From the NCBI GenBank assembly GCA_964417895.1, contig CAYQJS010000022.1:14235-78234 (forward strand): DNA of 64,000 nucleotides, given 5' to 3'. The notes beneath the pieces are model-generated. The model made no database searches. It worked only from the letters and a program-made list of their open reading frames with translations, and had not been told where the DNA came from. This DNA comes from CAYQJS01 sp964417895 (GTDB taxonomy: Bacteria > Chloroflexota > UBA6077 > SHYK01). The translations under genes and the position numbers were made by a program. Each line of letters begins with the position of its first letter. Position 1 is the first letter of the stretch. Positions 63,953 through 64,000 of the stretch are shown here, one piece after another.

Positions 63953-63985
63953 TGTCACCCTGAGCGCGAGCGAAGGGTCTGCGGG
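63953..63985. repeat. Partial family B palindrome at the right edge
   Basis: TGTCACCCTGAGCGCGAGCGAAGGGTC at about 63953-63979 (given in part) matches the halves of the tandem units at 15219-15445. It lies upstream of lipoprotein no. 5. Confidence 0.7.
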
Positions 63986-64000
63986 CGGCGACAACGCGGG

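Overview
The window is a GC-rich bacterial segment, dense in genes on both strands. No rRNA, tRNA, phage or transposase gene was seen. The content suggests an environmental, heterotrophic bacterium of the Chloroflexota type (SAR202 or Dehalococcoidia-like). The grounds are many family-5 solute-binding lipoproteins, SDRs, metal-dependent amidohydrolases, Rieske oxygenases, a class-III CoA-transferase, a luciferase-like probable F420 enzyme, and many short dispersed palindromic repeats. This placement is an inference and is not proved. A run of 10 N at 37585-37594 shows that the sequence is a scaffold, and several single-base frameshifts could be assembly errors.

Layout. 1-2876: chromate resistance block (end of chrB, MFS transporter, chrA). 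3164-3894: VapC/antitoxin pair. 4086-11928: defence island 1, with a complete type I restriction-modification system (hsdM-hsdS-hsdR plus a small YgjP/SprT-like metallopeptidase), a divergent frameshifted TIR-like effector and a split HNH gene. 12340-17490: catabolic genes on the minus strand (alpha/beta hydrolase, LigB-type extradiol dioxygenase, broken amidohydrolase) and a partial duplicate of the amidohydrolase. 17674-28937: solute-binding lipoprotein, four-base-coupled SDR pair, small exported protein, HIT protein, exported 5'-nucleotidase, cupin, membrane alpha/beta hydrolase coupled to galactokinase, and an SDR. 29110-39011: defence island 2, the most unusual part. Here a second type I system is interleaved on one strand with a PD-(D/E)XK/DUF4268 protein, a RecF-like AAA ATPase plus DUF4276 pair, and a membrane protein; most junctions overlap by 1-11 bases. 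39106-47376: oxygenase cluster (flavin reductase, two Rieske oxygenases, Gfo/Idh/MocA dehydrogenase, bicupin) beside a MetE-like methyltransferase and a luciferase-like oxidoreductase. 47708-63837: four more solute-binding lipoproteins mixed with amidohydrolases, cupin, SDR, CoA-transferase, a PIN/AbrB pair and a Phd/retropepsin-like pair.

How the genes fit together. Five peptide-type binding proteins lie beside catabolic enzymes, and none has ABC permease or ATPase genes in the window. This suggests scavenging of peptides or small organic molecules through permeases encoded elsewhere, feeding aromatic and amide degradation. The two type I systems and their accessory nucleases or ATPases form separate defence islands. 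The intergenic DNA is filled with palindromes of at least four families. Two palindromes lie in frame inside hsdM2, one appears to supply a ribosome binding site, one set runs the galactokinase past its expected end, and one class looks like small elements with terminal inverted repeats.
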